Source of the DNA: Bacteroidota bacterium
GTDB taxonomy: Bacteria > Bacteroidota > Bacteroidia > AKYH767-A > 2013-40CM-41-45
Reading direction: 5' to 3'
DNA length: 64,000 bases
Assembly: GCA_003389385.1 (NCBI GenBank)
Contig: QQVM01000022.1
Location: 132,490 to 196,489, forward strand
Part shown: positions 16,157 through 24,822 of the stretch, in pieces
How positions within the stretch are numbered: the stretch's first letter is position 1
Layout of the letters: every line of letters begins with the position of its first letter
The notes under the pieces: generated by a model
The model's database searches: none
The model's input: only the letters and a program-made list of their open reading frames with translations
What the model was told of the DNA's origin: nothing
Position numbers and translations under genes: made by a program

Positions 16157-17440
16157 TCAGCTTTTAATTCCTTCTTTATAGGTTTTGAGTGCCCGGTCCC
16201 TTGCGTGGGCATGATTAACCATAGGTTCAGGGTAATTAATAGACTCAAGTTCAGGGACCCATTTTTTCACATACTTCAGATCAGGGTCAAATTTTTTCAG
16301 TTGTATGGACGGATTGAAAACTCTGAAATAGGGTGCAGCATCACATCCTGTTCCTGCAGCCCATTGCCAGTTCCCATTATTTGAAGAAAGCTCATAGTCC
16401 AAAAGTTTCTTTGCGAAATATGCTTCACCCCATCTCCAGTCAATTAAAAGATGTTTGCATAAAAAACTTGCGGTCACCATTCTAACTCTGTTGTGCATGT
16501 ATCCGGTCTGATTGAGCTGACGCATTCCTGCGTCTACCATCGGATAACCTGTTTTCCCATTACACCATTTTTGAAATTCCTGTTCATTGTTCCTCCATTT
16601 TATATTATCGTATTTCGGATTGAAGGAAAGACTGACCACATGTGGAAAATGATAGAGAATCTGCATGAAGAACTCTCTCCATATCAGTTCACTCAAAAAA
16701 ACTTCGTGTTTCTTTTTTAACTTGGAAATAATTTTCCTGATGCTTACTGTGCCAAACCTCAGATGGGGACTAAGGTGTGAGGTTTGATCAAGAGCGGGAA
16801 TATCCCGTGTGTTTGCATAATTATCGGCTACATCCAGGTTGTAGTCCAAAACTTTGACTTCAGATTCAATGAATCCAATGTTTTCCAGTGTGGGAAATTT
16901 AAAATTCTGTTTGTGAAAGCAGGAGACTGGCAGCTCCTTCTGCATTGCAATGGCATCCGTTTCAATAGAACTTAGCCACTTTTTTTTATATGGTGTGAAA
17001 ACTGTATATGGATTCCCGTCATCTTTCAATACTTCATTCATTTCAAAGATCACCTGGTCTTTGAATAGTTTAAAACCTATTCCTTTTTGATCAAGGATAT
17101 CATTCACCTTTTCATCACGACCGATTGCGTAGGGTTCATAGTCTCTGTTGGCATAAACAGTATCAATGTGGTATTCATTGGAAAGCTGCTTCCACACTTC
17201 GGTCGGTTCGCCCTTTTTAATTAGGAGTGAGGAGCCGGACTTTTTCAATTCTTCATTGATTTTATGAAGTGATTTATAAATGAAACTTACTCTGGCATCA
17301 TCCTTCTCGAGTTCATTCAGAATATTTGTATCAAAAATGAAAACAGGAATTACTTTATGACCGGACTTACAAGCTAAACTAAGGGCAGTATTATCTTCCA
17401 GACGTAAATCTCTTCGAAACCAAAAAAAAGTGTTCTTCAT
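16157..17440 (-). CDS. phrB: Deoxyribodipyrimidine photolyase / cryptochrome
   Basis: I set the start at the ATG giving MKNTFFWFRRDLRLEDNTAL, the usual N-terminus of class I photolyases. The frame extends 34 codons further upstream, but that part is hydrophobic and unrelated. The 427-residue protein has the Rossmann-like antenna domain (1-130) and the FAD domain, with ELIWREFFMQIL, WCNGKTGYPMVDAGMRQLNQ, MHNRVRMVTASFLCKHLL, and WQWAAGTGCDAAPYFRVFNP. The Asn-Trp-Gln-Trp region and the Asp contacting FAD N5 are present, fitting a light-driven cyclobutane dimer repair enzyme. A second, distant photolyase-like gene is at 37239-38720. Confidence 0.93.
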   Translation of the reverse strand: MKNTFFWFRRDLRLEDNTALSLACKSGHKVIPVFIFDTNILNELEKDDARVSFIYKSLHKINEELKKSGSSLLIKKGEPTEVWKQLSNEYHIDTVYANRDYEPYAIGRDEKVNDILDQKGIGFKLFKDQVIFEMNEVLKDDGNPYTVFTPYKKKWLSSIETDAIAMQKELPVSCFHKQNFKFPTLENIGFIESEVKVLDYNLDVADNYANTRDIPALDQTSHLSPHLRFGTVSIRKIISKLKKKHEVFLSELIWREFFMQILYHFPHVVSLSFNPKYDNIKWRNNEQEFQKWCNGKTGYPMVDAGMRQLNQTGYMHNRVRMVTASFLCKHLLIDWRWGEAYFAKKLLDYELSSNNGNWQWAAGTGCDAAPYFRVFNPSIQLKKFDPDLKYVKKWVPELESINYPEPMVNHAHARDRALKTYKEGIKS

Positions 17441-17660
17441 AATATTTGAGGATACTCTAAGCAAGATAATAAGAATCACAAATAAACCATGTTTTGGCTG
17501 TTTTGTTTTGTAAAACACAAGACCAAACATCATGACTGACAAGAAAGTGTAAATATTTAAGAATAATTAATAAATCTTAAACCTGATTTAAAGTCTGTTA
17601 AATTATTCGATGCTGACTTGTATTAATATAATCTTGTGCACTTGTACTAAAAAGCTAAAT

Positions 17661-19091
17661 ATGAATCATGAAATAATTACAATCATACTATCAATACTGA
17701 TTTTATCCTGCAGCAACGAATCAGCTCGGAAAAATCAGTTGTCTCATATTCCTGATATAAAAATGATTGATGAGAGAATTGATTCTCTTGTAGGATCATT
17801 TGTGAAGCTGGATATATTTTCCGGTGTAGTGCTGCTGGCTGAGGCCGGCGAGCCAATTTATCATAAGTCTTACGGATTGGCTGACAGAGACAATAGAATT
17901 CCGGTGACGCTGGATACGAAGTTCAACATCGGCAGCATGAATAAGAGTTTTACCAAGGTGGTTATTATGAAACTGATTGAGCAAGGAAAGCTCAATCCTG
18001 GACAAAAACTCACAGAAATTATTCCTGGATTTACTCAAAAGGACGCTGATAAGATTAGCATTTCCCATCTGCTTGAACATAAATCCGGATTTGGAGATTA
18101 CCATTCTCCTGAGTTTTTCCAAAAACCTGCACAAGAAATCTCAATTGCCGGCATTACTGAGTCATTGAAAAAAAGCGAACTGTTGTTCACACCGGGAGAA
18201 GAAGAGGAATATTCTAACTCAGGTTACATACTCCTTGGATCGGTCATTGAGAAAATCAGCGGAAAGTCTTATGCAGCTAATGTTAATGAATACATACTCG
18301 GGCCACTTCAACTTAATAATACCATTCTTGAAAATGTGGAAGCTGCACGAGATAGAGCAAGAGGATATATGAGGACAATTTCAGGCATTGAGGATCAATC
18401 AAAAATGTTTTCCAACCCTCCTATGTCAGATGGCGGTGCATGGTCGACTACCATTGATATGCTTAAATTCTACAGAAGCTTTTTTTATGATCATGATTTT
18501 ATCAGCGAAGAAATCAGGAATCAGTCGGGATTTTTCCGGAGGATCAATGAAAATTCAGGTAAGAAGGGTGCTGGAATTCCTATTTCTGGCGGATTGCCGG
18601 GATTCAATACTGTTCACATGGAAATGATAAACGATAACATCAGCATTTTGGTGTTTTCCAACATGGATGAACCTGTTGCTGAAAAAATCTGTTTTGGCAT
18701 CCATGCTTTACTCAATGGTAGGAGTCCGGAACCTGCTTCATTGCCCGCTTCAATAAATGTTTATGAATCGTATAAGAAAAATGGACCGGAATTTGTCAGG
18801 AATAATTTTGATTCGCTCAGTGTAAATTTCCCGCCTCAGGATCCCAAAGATTTTATCTTGAACATGATAGGATATGATCTGTTATTTTCAGGCAAGCATG
18901 CAGAAGCACTGGAGATTTTCAGATTGAACATTGATTTATTTCCTGATGTTGCAAACTGTTATGACAGTTATGGTGAAGCTCTTTTGATTTCCGGAAAGAA
19001 AGATGAAGCAAGAAAAGCTTACAGGAAAGCACTTGAATTAAAGCCGGATTTAAAAAGCTCGCAGGATGCCTTGAAAAAAATTGAAGGCTGA
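17661..19091 (+). CDS. Serine hydrolase (class C beta-lactamase fold) lipoprotein with TPR tail
   Basis: The start at 17661 gives MNHEIITIILSILILSCSNES, a signal with a lipobox (LILSC). An earlier ATG at 17610 adds 17 unlikely residues. The class C/DD-peptidase core has the S-x-x-K motif in IGSMNKSFTKV (Ser nucleophile, Lys base), EYSNSGYILLG (Y-S-N motif), and GGLPGFNTVHM in place of KTG/HSG. The C-terminal 80 residues contain two TPR-like helix pairs (GKHAEALEIFRLNIDLFPD, GKKDEARKAYRKALELKPD). These proteins are usually esterases or peptidases rather than true beta-lactamases; the substrate is unknown. Confidence 0.9.
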   Translation: MNHEIITIILSILILSCSNESARKNQLSHIPDIKMIDERIDSLVGSFVKLDIFSGVVLLAEAGEPIYHKSYGLADRDNRIPVTLDTKFNIGSMNKSFTKVVIMKLIEQGKLNPGQKLTEIIPGFTQKDADKISISHLLEHKSGFGDYHSPEFFQKPAQEISIAGITESLKKSELLFTPGEEEEYSNSGYILLGSVIEKISGKSYAANVNEYILGPLQLNNTILENVEAARDRARGYMRTISGIEDQSKMFSNPPMSDGGAWSTTIDMLKFYRSFFYDHDFISEEIRNQSGFFRRINENSGKKGAGIPISGGLPGFNTVHMEMINDNISILVFSNMDEPVAEKICFGIHALLNGRSPEPASLPASINVYESYKKNGPEFVRNNFDSLSVNFPPQDPKDFILNMIGYDLLFSGKHAEALEIFRLNIDLFPDVANCYDSYGEALLISGKKDEARKAYRKALELKPDLKSSQDALKKIEG

Positions 19092-19094
19092 CCA

Positions 19095-20102
19095 TCAAAC
19101 GCCTTTCAGCCTTTCCCATAATTCTCTGATTGCTTCTCCGGCGCCATCAAAAGATTTTGGCGTTTCTGTCGCGATGAAGTTTTTATTTTCATCATAGGAC
19201 AATTCATAGCTGAAGACAAATTCTTTATCGGGGCTCATTATTCCTCTTTGTCCGAAGCGAAGGTCGTTGAAATAGATTTTACCGTCCCGGTTCTGAATAA
19301 TATATTTTCCTTCAGAAATTTTTATCAGTCTTTTTACGATTTCCTCATCAGCCATTTTTCCAAGTAATGCATGATTTTTATCAAACTTCATGAATTGAAT
19401 ATCGTTGTGGCTGTCAAAGAGTGAGTAGTAACCAATCAAGAAAGCATCATCCTGTTCCACGGTGGCATTCCAAAGCACTGAATTGAATGGAGTAGGTCGT
19501 GTTTCAAGTTCCTGATAACTTATACTTTGTTTTTGAAGAGATTCTTTTATATCGAAGAAAGCCCAGCCTTTGAGAATTATCGTTACCAGCATGTATATAC
19601 TGCTAACAATAAGTCCGATTCGGTTGTATTTTGTCCGTTTCGGATTATCTCTCTTTTTGGTGAGAGCAAGAAGCACAAAGAAGAGAAATGGCAATGTGTA
19701 TAATGGATCTATGATAAAAATATTATTGAAAGCCACTCTATACTCCAATGGCCAGAACACCTGTGTGCCCCATGTTGTGTGTGCGTCGAGCCAGACATGA
19801 GTGAAAAGACAAGCAAACATCATCCACATCCATTGTTTTGCTGTCCCGAATTTTTCCGAATGTATCTTTGATATTAGCAAGCCAATAATCACAGCGGCAA
19901 TCACGCAGAAGATTATTGAATGAGAAAAAGCCCTGTGAAGCTCAATGGCTCGAAGCGGTTCGACAAAATTCTGGGAAAGCACGTCCAGATCAGGAATAGT
20001 GCCTCCCAAGGCTCCCCAGGCCATTGCGCGATTGCCGGCTTTCTTGCCAAGTATCGCTTCACCTACTGATGCTCCGAGCAGTGCTTGTGTGAGAGAGTCC
20101 AA
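19095..20102 (-). CDS. Membrane-bound metal-dependent hydrolase (YdjM/DUF457 type)
   Basis: 335 residues. The N-terminus MDSLTQALLGASVGEAILG and the histidine/aspartate pattern (GTIPDLDVLS, ELHRAFSHSI, THVWLDAHTTWGTQVFWPLE) are the signature of the YdjM/LexA-regulated integral membrane hydrolase family. Four to five hydrophobic helices (for example IIFCVIAAVIIGLLI and TLPFLFFVLLAL) precede a soluble C-terminal domain of about 150 residues. It is predicted to be an inner-membrane phospholipase-D-nuclease-like metal enzyme of undefined substrate. It converges with the serine hydrolase gene, the two stops being only 4 bp apart. Confidence 0.88.
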   Translation of the reverse strand: MDSLTQALLGASVGEAILGKKAGNRAMAWGALGGTIPDLDVLSQNFVEPLRAIELHRAFSHSIIFCVIAAVIIGLLISKIHSEKFGTAKQWMWMMFACLFTHVWLDAHTTWGTQVFWPLEYRVAFNNIFIIDPLYTLPFLFFVLLALTKKRDNPKRTKYNRIGLIVSSIYMLVTIILKGWAFFDIKESLQKQSISYQELETRPTPFNSVLWNATVEQDDAFLIGYYSLFDSHNDIQFMKFDKNHALLGKMADEEIVKRLIKISEGKYIIQNRDGKIYFNDLRFGQRGIMSPDKEFVFSYELSYDENKNFIATETPKSFDGAGEAIRELWERLKGV

Positions 20103-20165
20103 TGATTATTTTAAGTTTTGAAATACTGGATATAAAAAATCCGGATGCAATTTAACATTCTGTTC

Positions 20166-21389
20166 TCAATCCTTTTTATCAATTCGCTTAGCTCCATTGA
20201 TGAGTTTGAATCCAAGAATGACAGAGCTTCTATGATATTCGGATTTAAAATTCACATAATTGATAAAGATATCCCTGTTTGAATAATGCCTTCCTTCCAG
20301 GCTGAATTTTCCGTAATCAACTCCGCCTCCTGCTGCAAAGCTGAGGAAACTTCTCACATCAAAAGGACTGAAATCCCCATCAAATGTGATCTGGCTGCCA
20401 AAGTCGAACGACAAGGGCAGTGCAATGGCATTGACAAACAACTTAATATCTCCGGGAAGAAAAAAATAGAAGCGAAGTCCTGCCGGGAAATCCAGTGATT
20501 TGAACTTTAATGTCCCTGTTTTGTGCGGAAGGGCGCCGCTTCCTTCATAATACTGGAAAGAAGGATCTATAAAGAGTGACCATTTGTTATTATTATAAGG
20601 AAGCATGAATTCAAACTCCGCTCCATATCTCGTCACAATCGAGTTCCCAAACTCAAAATTGTTGTTGAAGCTTACCTTATTAATAGTATTGACGGTAGTC
20701 GAAGCTGCGCCTAAAGTAATTTTAAAATTAAAATAACTGTTGCTTTTACCACTATAGTAGTCGTTTCCATCGTTCCCTTTGCAGCTATTATAATTCCTGA
20801 AATATTTTACCAGCTCTTTAACATGATAAGGTATCAGATTCACGTATTCCATCCTGACATTACCGCATTTCACTTCATTCCATAATTGCTGTCTGAACAT
20901 ATTGTTCTCAGCTATTCGGTTTTCGTCGATTAAATATTTTTTGTAAACAAGTTGTCTGACTGCTGAGTCTGGTACCAGAAAAAAATATCGCTGAAGGTTG
21001 TCTTTTTCAAAGTAAAACAATGATGCTTCTCCGTCTATGAGTACCTTCAGAAAGAGAGTGTCCTTTGTCCAGACAGGATTCATATCAATATTCAGGTCTT
21101 CTGTTCTGTATCCTGATCTGTCAATGTGGACCACATGTCGAATGAATTTATGCTTGTTCGAAACAGAGAACTCTTTTACTTCGCTTATCTGAGCCTTTTG
21201 CTCCGCTGCGTTTTCCTGAGTTTTATAGATGAAGCTTTCAGGGTTGTTTTTCCATCCCAAATTCTTGATAAGACATTCGGTTTTTACGCCAGCATTATCA
21301 ATAAAATATCCAGGTTCATAATTGATCTGAGAATAACAAAAGTTAGTGAAAGTAATTGGAAGCAGGTAAAATAGGAATCGTTTTTTCAT
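20166..21389 (-). CDS. Hypothetical outer-membrane beta-barrel protein
   Basis: I use the start that gives MKKRFLFYLLPITFTNFCYS (signal peptide), five codons inside the longest frame. The N-terminal part (NYEPGYFIDNAGVKTECLIK, IYKTQENAAEQKAQISEV) belongs to a domain common in uncharacterised Bacteroidota proteins. The C-terminal 200 residues are amphipathic strands typical of an outer-membrane barrel (FNFKITLGAASTTVNTIN, LFIDPSFQYYEGSG, SSVILGFKLING). The role is unknown. The next gene upstream, also a barrel-type protein, ends about 190 bp away. Confidence 0.8.
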   Translation of the reverse strand: MKKRFLFYLLPITFTNFCYSQINYEPGYFIDNAGVKTECLIKNLGWKNNPESFIYKTQENAAEQKAQISEVKEFSVSNKHKFIRHVVHIDRSGYRTEDLNIDMNPVWTKDTLFLKVLIDGEASLFYFEKDNLQRYFFLVPDSAVRQLVYKKYLIDENRIAENNMFRQQLWNEVKCGNVRMEYVNLIPYHVKELVKYFRNYNSCKGNDGNDYYSGKSNSYFNFKITLGAASTTVNTINKVSFNNNFEFGNSIVTRYGAEFEFMLPYNNNKWSLFIDPSFQYYEGSGALPHKTGTLKFKSLDFPAGLRFYFFLPGDIKLFVNAIALPLSFDFGSQITFDGDFSPFDVRSFLSFAAGGGVDYGKFSLEGRHYSNRDIFINYVNFKSEYHRSSVILGFKLINGAKRIDKKD

Positions 21390-21577
21390 AAACGGTTGAA
21401 TCAATTTTCAGGAGAAATTATTTTTTGAATTGAAAATGTATGAGATCAATTTAGCTTGTTCATGATAAGAATAAAAACCGGAAAATTTTCGGAAACATAT
21501 GACTCTTTCTATGAGAATTCCATTTTTCTTTTCTCTTCCATAGTTATAGATCTTTAACAAGCTGGTGATAAAGTAAA

Positions 21578-22489
21578 TCAGAATCTGTGTTTGTAAGCTG
21601 CCGTTAAAACATATTCCCTTGTCAGTCCATCCGGTCTGGCATCTCTGTTCACAAGGGGAGCGCCGAAACTGAAGCCTAAAGTTCCCGTTTGGCAAATCTG
21701 ATAATCAAGGAAAAGATTGGCATTGAGAGTTAATCCGGCTGAACCTTTAATTGATATTCGTTCAGAGTTTGAAGGATCTCTGTATGTATCATCGCTAAGG
21801 TGATAGATCGGAAGTATGCCTGGTGTGATTGTAAGAGTTTGTGTAAGAGGAATTGAATAGCTGATTCTCAACATCAGGTCCGGACTTCGCTCATATTCAT
21901 TTGTTGTTTGAAAGCTTGCAAGATATGATGATACAGGATGCTCAGAACTTCTGTAAGTATTTTTGTTTGTGCTGAGAGGCACTTGTGCAGCCAATGCAAT
22001 ATTTACCGGCCCTAATTTTCCACTTAAACCTGCAAGGAGATCCAGGCTGCCCATGCTGCTTTGGAAATCCATGGGCAAGGCTAAGCCATTCAGTTTTCTA
22101 TTCGCATCGCTTAAAGGTATTTTTAAGCCGGCACTGGCATGAATTTTTTTATTAGTTGAGTATGTGAAATTCATGAACAGATCAGAAAGACCGTTTGAAC
22201 TGATTCCACCGCCTTCCTGCCGGATTTGAGTAATCTTCAGATCAGCGCTGACCCTCGACGAAAGTTGACTTTTATATTCAAGATAAGAGGATAAAACAGA
22301 AACATCATTGTCTGCTTTTCCGTATGAAATCCCCGCGCCTATTTGGTTATGACGGTTTTGAGCCAAAGTATCAGCTCCGGGCAGGAAAGCCGGAACGGTG
22401 CATATGCCGGCATCACTGCAACCCTGACTGCTCGAACGCAGTGGAATCAATAAAAAGATAACTGCAATCAGCTTCAGTGAAATACTCAT
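21578..22489 (-). CDS. Hypothetical outer-membrane protein (GCSDAGxC type)
   Basis: 303 residues. A signal peptide ends at about SSSQ, followed by GCSDAGICTVPAF, a two-cysteine N-terminal motif of an uncharacterised Bacteroidota family. Repeated short strands (HNQIGAGISYGKADNDVSVL, SSRVSADLKITQIRQ, GPVNIALAAQVPLSTNKN, LFLDYQICQTGTLGFSFG) and a terminal AAYKHRF with final Phe suggest an outer-membrane beta-barrel. I cannot assign a substrate. Confidence 0.78.
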   Translation of the reverse strand: MSISLKLIAVIFLLIPLRSSSQGCSDAGICTVPAFLPGADTLAQNRHNQIGAGISYGKADNDVSVLSSYLEYKSQLSSRVSADLKITQIRQEGGGISSNGLSDLFMNFTYSTNKKIHASAGLKIPLSDANRKLNGLALPMDFQSSMGSLDLLAGLSGKLGPVNIALAAQVPLSTNKNTYRSSEHPVSSYLASFQTTNEYERSPDLMLRISYSIPLTQTLTITPGILPIYHLSDDTYRDPSNSERISIKGSAGLTLNANLFLDYQICQTGTLGFSFGAPLVNRDARPDGLTREYVLTAAYKHRF

Positions 22490-22575
22490 AGGCCTGATTT
22501 TCGACTAAAAATAGGAAAATCAAAGGTTAATCGAAAATTATTTCACAGGTTAAAACCTGCAATCTCATTATTGAA

Positions 22576-22583
22576 TATCTTTG
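22576..22583 (+). promoter_or_regulatory. Bacteroidota -7 promoter box
   Basis: TATCTTTG matches the Bacteroidota housekeeping -7 consensus TAnnTTTG. It lies 20 bp before the ATG of the metal-binding-type lipoprotein at 22604, giving a very short leader. A clear -33 TTG at the right spacing is not visible. Confidence 0.5.
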
Positions 22584-22603
22584 AATAAACCAATCAATCA
22601 TCT

Positions 22604-23158
22604 ATGAAATTCAAGCTTATTGTGCTGGCTTTCTCGCTGGCCTCATTCATCTCCTGCCAGTCAGGCACCGACACTTCCACTGATTCTCCATCAATGCCTG
22701 AGATGACAGAAAGTCCATCTTTGGACACGCCTGCAAATTCTGAAAATTCGTCTCAAGCTACAGAAGTTATGTCAACTCCTGCTCCACAGGGGAATGTACA
22801 GACCGGACAGTTCACTGCTCCATCCAATGCAGGGAAAGTGCATCATTACATCTGTCCGAATAACTGTGCGAACAGCGGAAGTGAATCCGGTGGCAAATGT
22901 AAAGTGTGTGGAACAGAGTTGTCCCACAATCAGGCTTTTCATGATCAGCCGCAAAATCAGGCTACGCCCACAGTTCAGCCCCAGATAAATCCTGCACCGG
23001 CTCAGCCAAATCCGATTCAGATCACTCCGCCTGCTCCTCAGGGAAAGCCTGGAGTGTTTCATTATATCTGTCCTGATAACGATGGCGGTGGAGCTGACGC
23101 GATGGGCAAGTGCTCCAAGTGCGGAAAGGATCTTGTCCACAATGACAAATTCCACTGA
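22604..23158 (+). CDS. Lipoprotein with two HMBD-like Cys/His motifs
   Basis: 184 residues. The signal ends in a lipobox (LASFISC), followed by a Ser/Thr/Pro-rich linker. Two repeats follow. The first has HYICPNNC then GKCKVCGTELSHNQAFH (about 85-120). The second has HYICPDND then GKCSKCGKDLVHNDKFH (about 150-184). The layout resembles the heavy-metal-binding domain (YTCPMHP...GKCPKCGM) with an added C-terminal H-N-x-x-F-H. Repeat 2 has Asp in place of the second Cys. A Pro/Gln-rich spacer separates them. It is likely an envelope metal-binding or zinc-ribbon-like protein; partners are unknown. A terminator follows at 23180. Confidence 0.85.
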   Translation: MKFKLIVLAFSLASFISCQSGTDTSTDSPSMPEMTESPSLDTPANSENSSQATEVMSTPAPQGNVQTGQFTAPSNAGKVHHYICPNNCANSGSESGGKCKVCGTELSHNQAFHDQPQNQATPTVQPQINPAPAQPNPIQITPPAPQGKPGVFHYICPDNDGGGADAMGKCSKCGKDLVHNDKFH

Positions 23159-23179
23159 TGATTACAATGGAAATTTTAG

Positions 23180-23206
23180 GGCAACTCAATCAGAGTTGCC
23201 TTTTTT
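23180..23206 (+). terminator. Rho-independent terminator of the HMBD-like lipoprotein gene
   Basis: Perfect 8-bp stem GGCAACTC / GAGTTGCC with loop AATCA, followed directly by six T. It starts 22 bp after the stop of the lipoprotein gene, which is therefore likely monocistronic. Confidence 0.9.
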
Positions 23207-23266
23207 ATTTTGGGTTTTACTGAAGTAATTCTTGCTTTTGATGGGATGAACCTATCCGCAAATAAT

Positions 23267-23728
23267 TTACTCTACCCGTAATATTTTATTTTCTTTTCCC
23301 TGGAAGTAATATTTTTCTCCTGACTTAAGTCCGGTCATGGCACGAGCCAAAGGAGATGCAGGAGAAATCAGAAAATATGTCTCGTTGAATACGTTCATGG
23401 CGCCCATCCCGACTGAAACATAAAAATTACCTTGAGAGGTAAAGACAAGGCTGCCTGCATTGACTGAGTCAGATTGGGTGACCTTCTCTATTTTTAAAAG
23501 TTCATTCATTAACTCAAGCAGCTTCCTCATCTGATTCTCGTGCAAGTCAATTTCCTGTTGCATCATTGCCCTGCTGGTTTCATATTTATCGCCCGATGAG
23601 CTTTTCGTTTCAGCATTCCTGGATTCCTGGGCACTAGCTATAGAATTTCTTGCATCTTCAATTCCCTGATTGATGAATGCCTTAGCTCTTATGATGAGCT
23701 CCTTTTTAATTTCTTCGGCTTTTATCAT
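23267..23728 (-). CDS. GreA/GreB-like C-terminal domain protein
   Basis: 153 residues. The first half is a long helical region (AEEIKKELIIRAKAFINQGI, IDLHENQMRKLLELMNELLK), like the coiled-coil arm of Gre factors. The second half is a small beta domain (VNAGSLVFTSQGNFYVSVGM, SPLARAMTGLKSGEKYYF) matching the GreA/GreB FKBP-like fold, with SPLARAM as the Gre-type signature. Family members often carry a wrong 3-oxoacyl-ACP-synthase label. Role: possibly an RNA-polymerase secondary-channel factor or a nucleoside-diphosphate-kinase-regulator-like protein; not proven. Confidence 0.82.
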   Translation of the reverse strand: MIKAEEIKKELIIRAKAFINQGIEDARNSIASAQESRNAETKSSSGDKYETSRAMMQQEIDLHENQMRKLLELMNELLKIEKVTQSDSVNAGSLVFTSQGNFYVSVGMGAMNVFNETYFLISPASPLARAMTGLKSGEKYYFQGKENKILRVE

Positions 23729-23802
23729 TTACTTTGGTTCTGTCATTCATTGCTGTTCAGCAAGCATGTAAATTTACTAACTTGGATCTATAAAACTGAA
23801 GA

Positions 23803-24813
23803 ATGAGAACGACATCTTTTCAGGGAATAACCCTTTTTGCAATGATAATTTTATCAGCGATTTATAATTCATCCTGCAAAGAAAGTGTTGAAGAAAAAAA
23901 ATCCCGGAAGATTATAAATGCTAAACATGCAATCGTAATTCACGGAGGCGCGGGTTATTATCCCGCCGGGCAGGATTCGGGTATGGATTTATTGTATCGT
24001 CAGTCATTGCTGCATGTCATTCACATCGGAGACTCACTGCTTGGTTCCGGCGCAAGCGGAGTGGATGTTGTCGAAAAATGCATTAGTATCATGGAAGATG
24101 ATTCACTTTTCAATGCCGGAAGAGGTTCCGTACTCAACGAAGAGGGGATTGTGAGCATGGATGCTTCCATAATGAACGGATTGGATGGAAAAGCCGGTGC
24201 TGTATCCGGCCTCACACAAACAAGGAATCCGATAAAGCTGGCAAGGCTCGTGATGGATAGCACAGCTCATGTTTTTCTTAGCGGAGAAGGAGCAGAAAAA
24301 TTTTCTGAATCCAAAGGTTTGGAAAAGATGCCTCCATATTGGTTCATTAGCCAGAAAGCAATAAAAGCAAGAGAAGATGCACTAAAAAAATTGAAGGAAG
24401 AGAAACATGGTACGGTTGGTTGTGTTGTGCTTGATGTTTATGGAAATATTGTTGCAGGGACTTCAACAGGAGGCATGACGATGAAAAAGTGGGGCAGGAT
24501 TGGAGATTCACCCATAATCGGTGCCGGTACATTTGCCGATAATGCAAGTTGCGGAATTTCTTGTACAGGTCACGGCGAATATTTCATCCGGAATGTAGTG
24601 GCCTACGATGTTTCAGCAAGAATGAAATACCTCAATGAGGATATTACTGAAGCTGCGGATAAAATTATTATGGTTCAGCTGAAAAACATCGATGCAAAAG
24701 GCGGACTCGTCGGTTTGGATAAGAATGGAAAAGTCTGCATGAGCTTCAATACGCCCACTATGTTCCGCGCATATAAAGTCAAAGGTGAAAAAGCAGAGAG
24801 TTTTATAAATTAA
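23803..24813 (+). CDS. iaaA: Isoaspartyl peptidase / L-asparaginase (Ntn hydrolase)
   Basis: 336 residues with a lipoprotein-like start (FAMIILSAIYNSSCKESVEE). The plant-type asparaginase core begins HAIVIHGGAGYYPAGQ. The autocleavage site is EEKHGTVGCVVLD, where the Thr after Gly becomes the N-terminal nucleophile. Substrate-contact segments GNIVAGTSTGGMTMKKWGRI and GTGHG-like SCTGHGEYFI follow. After self-processing into alpha and beta chains the enzyme removes isoaspartyl residues from peptides and can hydrolyse L-asparagine. The signal suggests a periplasmic or lipid-anchored enzyme, as in several Bacteroidota. The small gap to the convergent ClpP-like gene contains nothing notable. Confidence 0.92.
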   Translation: MRTTSFQGITLFAMIILSAIYNSSCKESVEEKKSRKIINAKHAIVIHGGAGYYPAGQDSGMDLLYRQSLLHVIHIGDSLLGSGASGVDVVEKCISIMEDDSLFNAGRGSVLNEEGIVSMDASIMNGLDGKAGAVSGLTQTRNPIKLARLVMDSTAHVFLSGEGAEKFSESKGLEKMPPYWFISQKAIKAREDALKKLKEEKHGTVGCVVLDVYGNIVAGTSTGGMTMKKWGRIGDSPIIGAGTFADNASCGISCTGHGEYFIRNVVAYDVSARMKYLNEDITEAADKIIMVQLKNIDAKGGLVGLDKNGKVCMSFNTPTMFRAYKVKGEKAESFIN

Positions 24814-24822
24814 TTTTGACGA

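Noticed and set aside
17441-17542. N-terminal extension of the photolyase by 34 residues
   Set aside because: The extension is a hydrophobic unrelated stretch; the canonical photolyase start MKNTFFWFRRDLR is at 17440.
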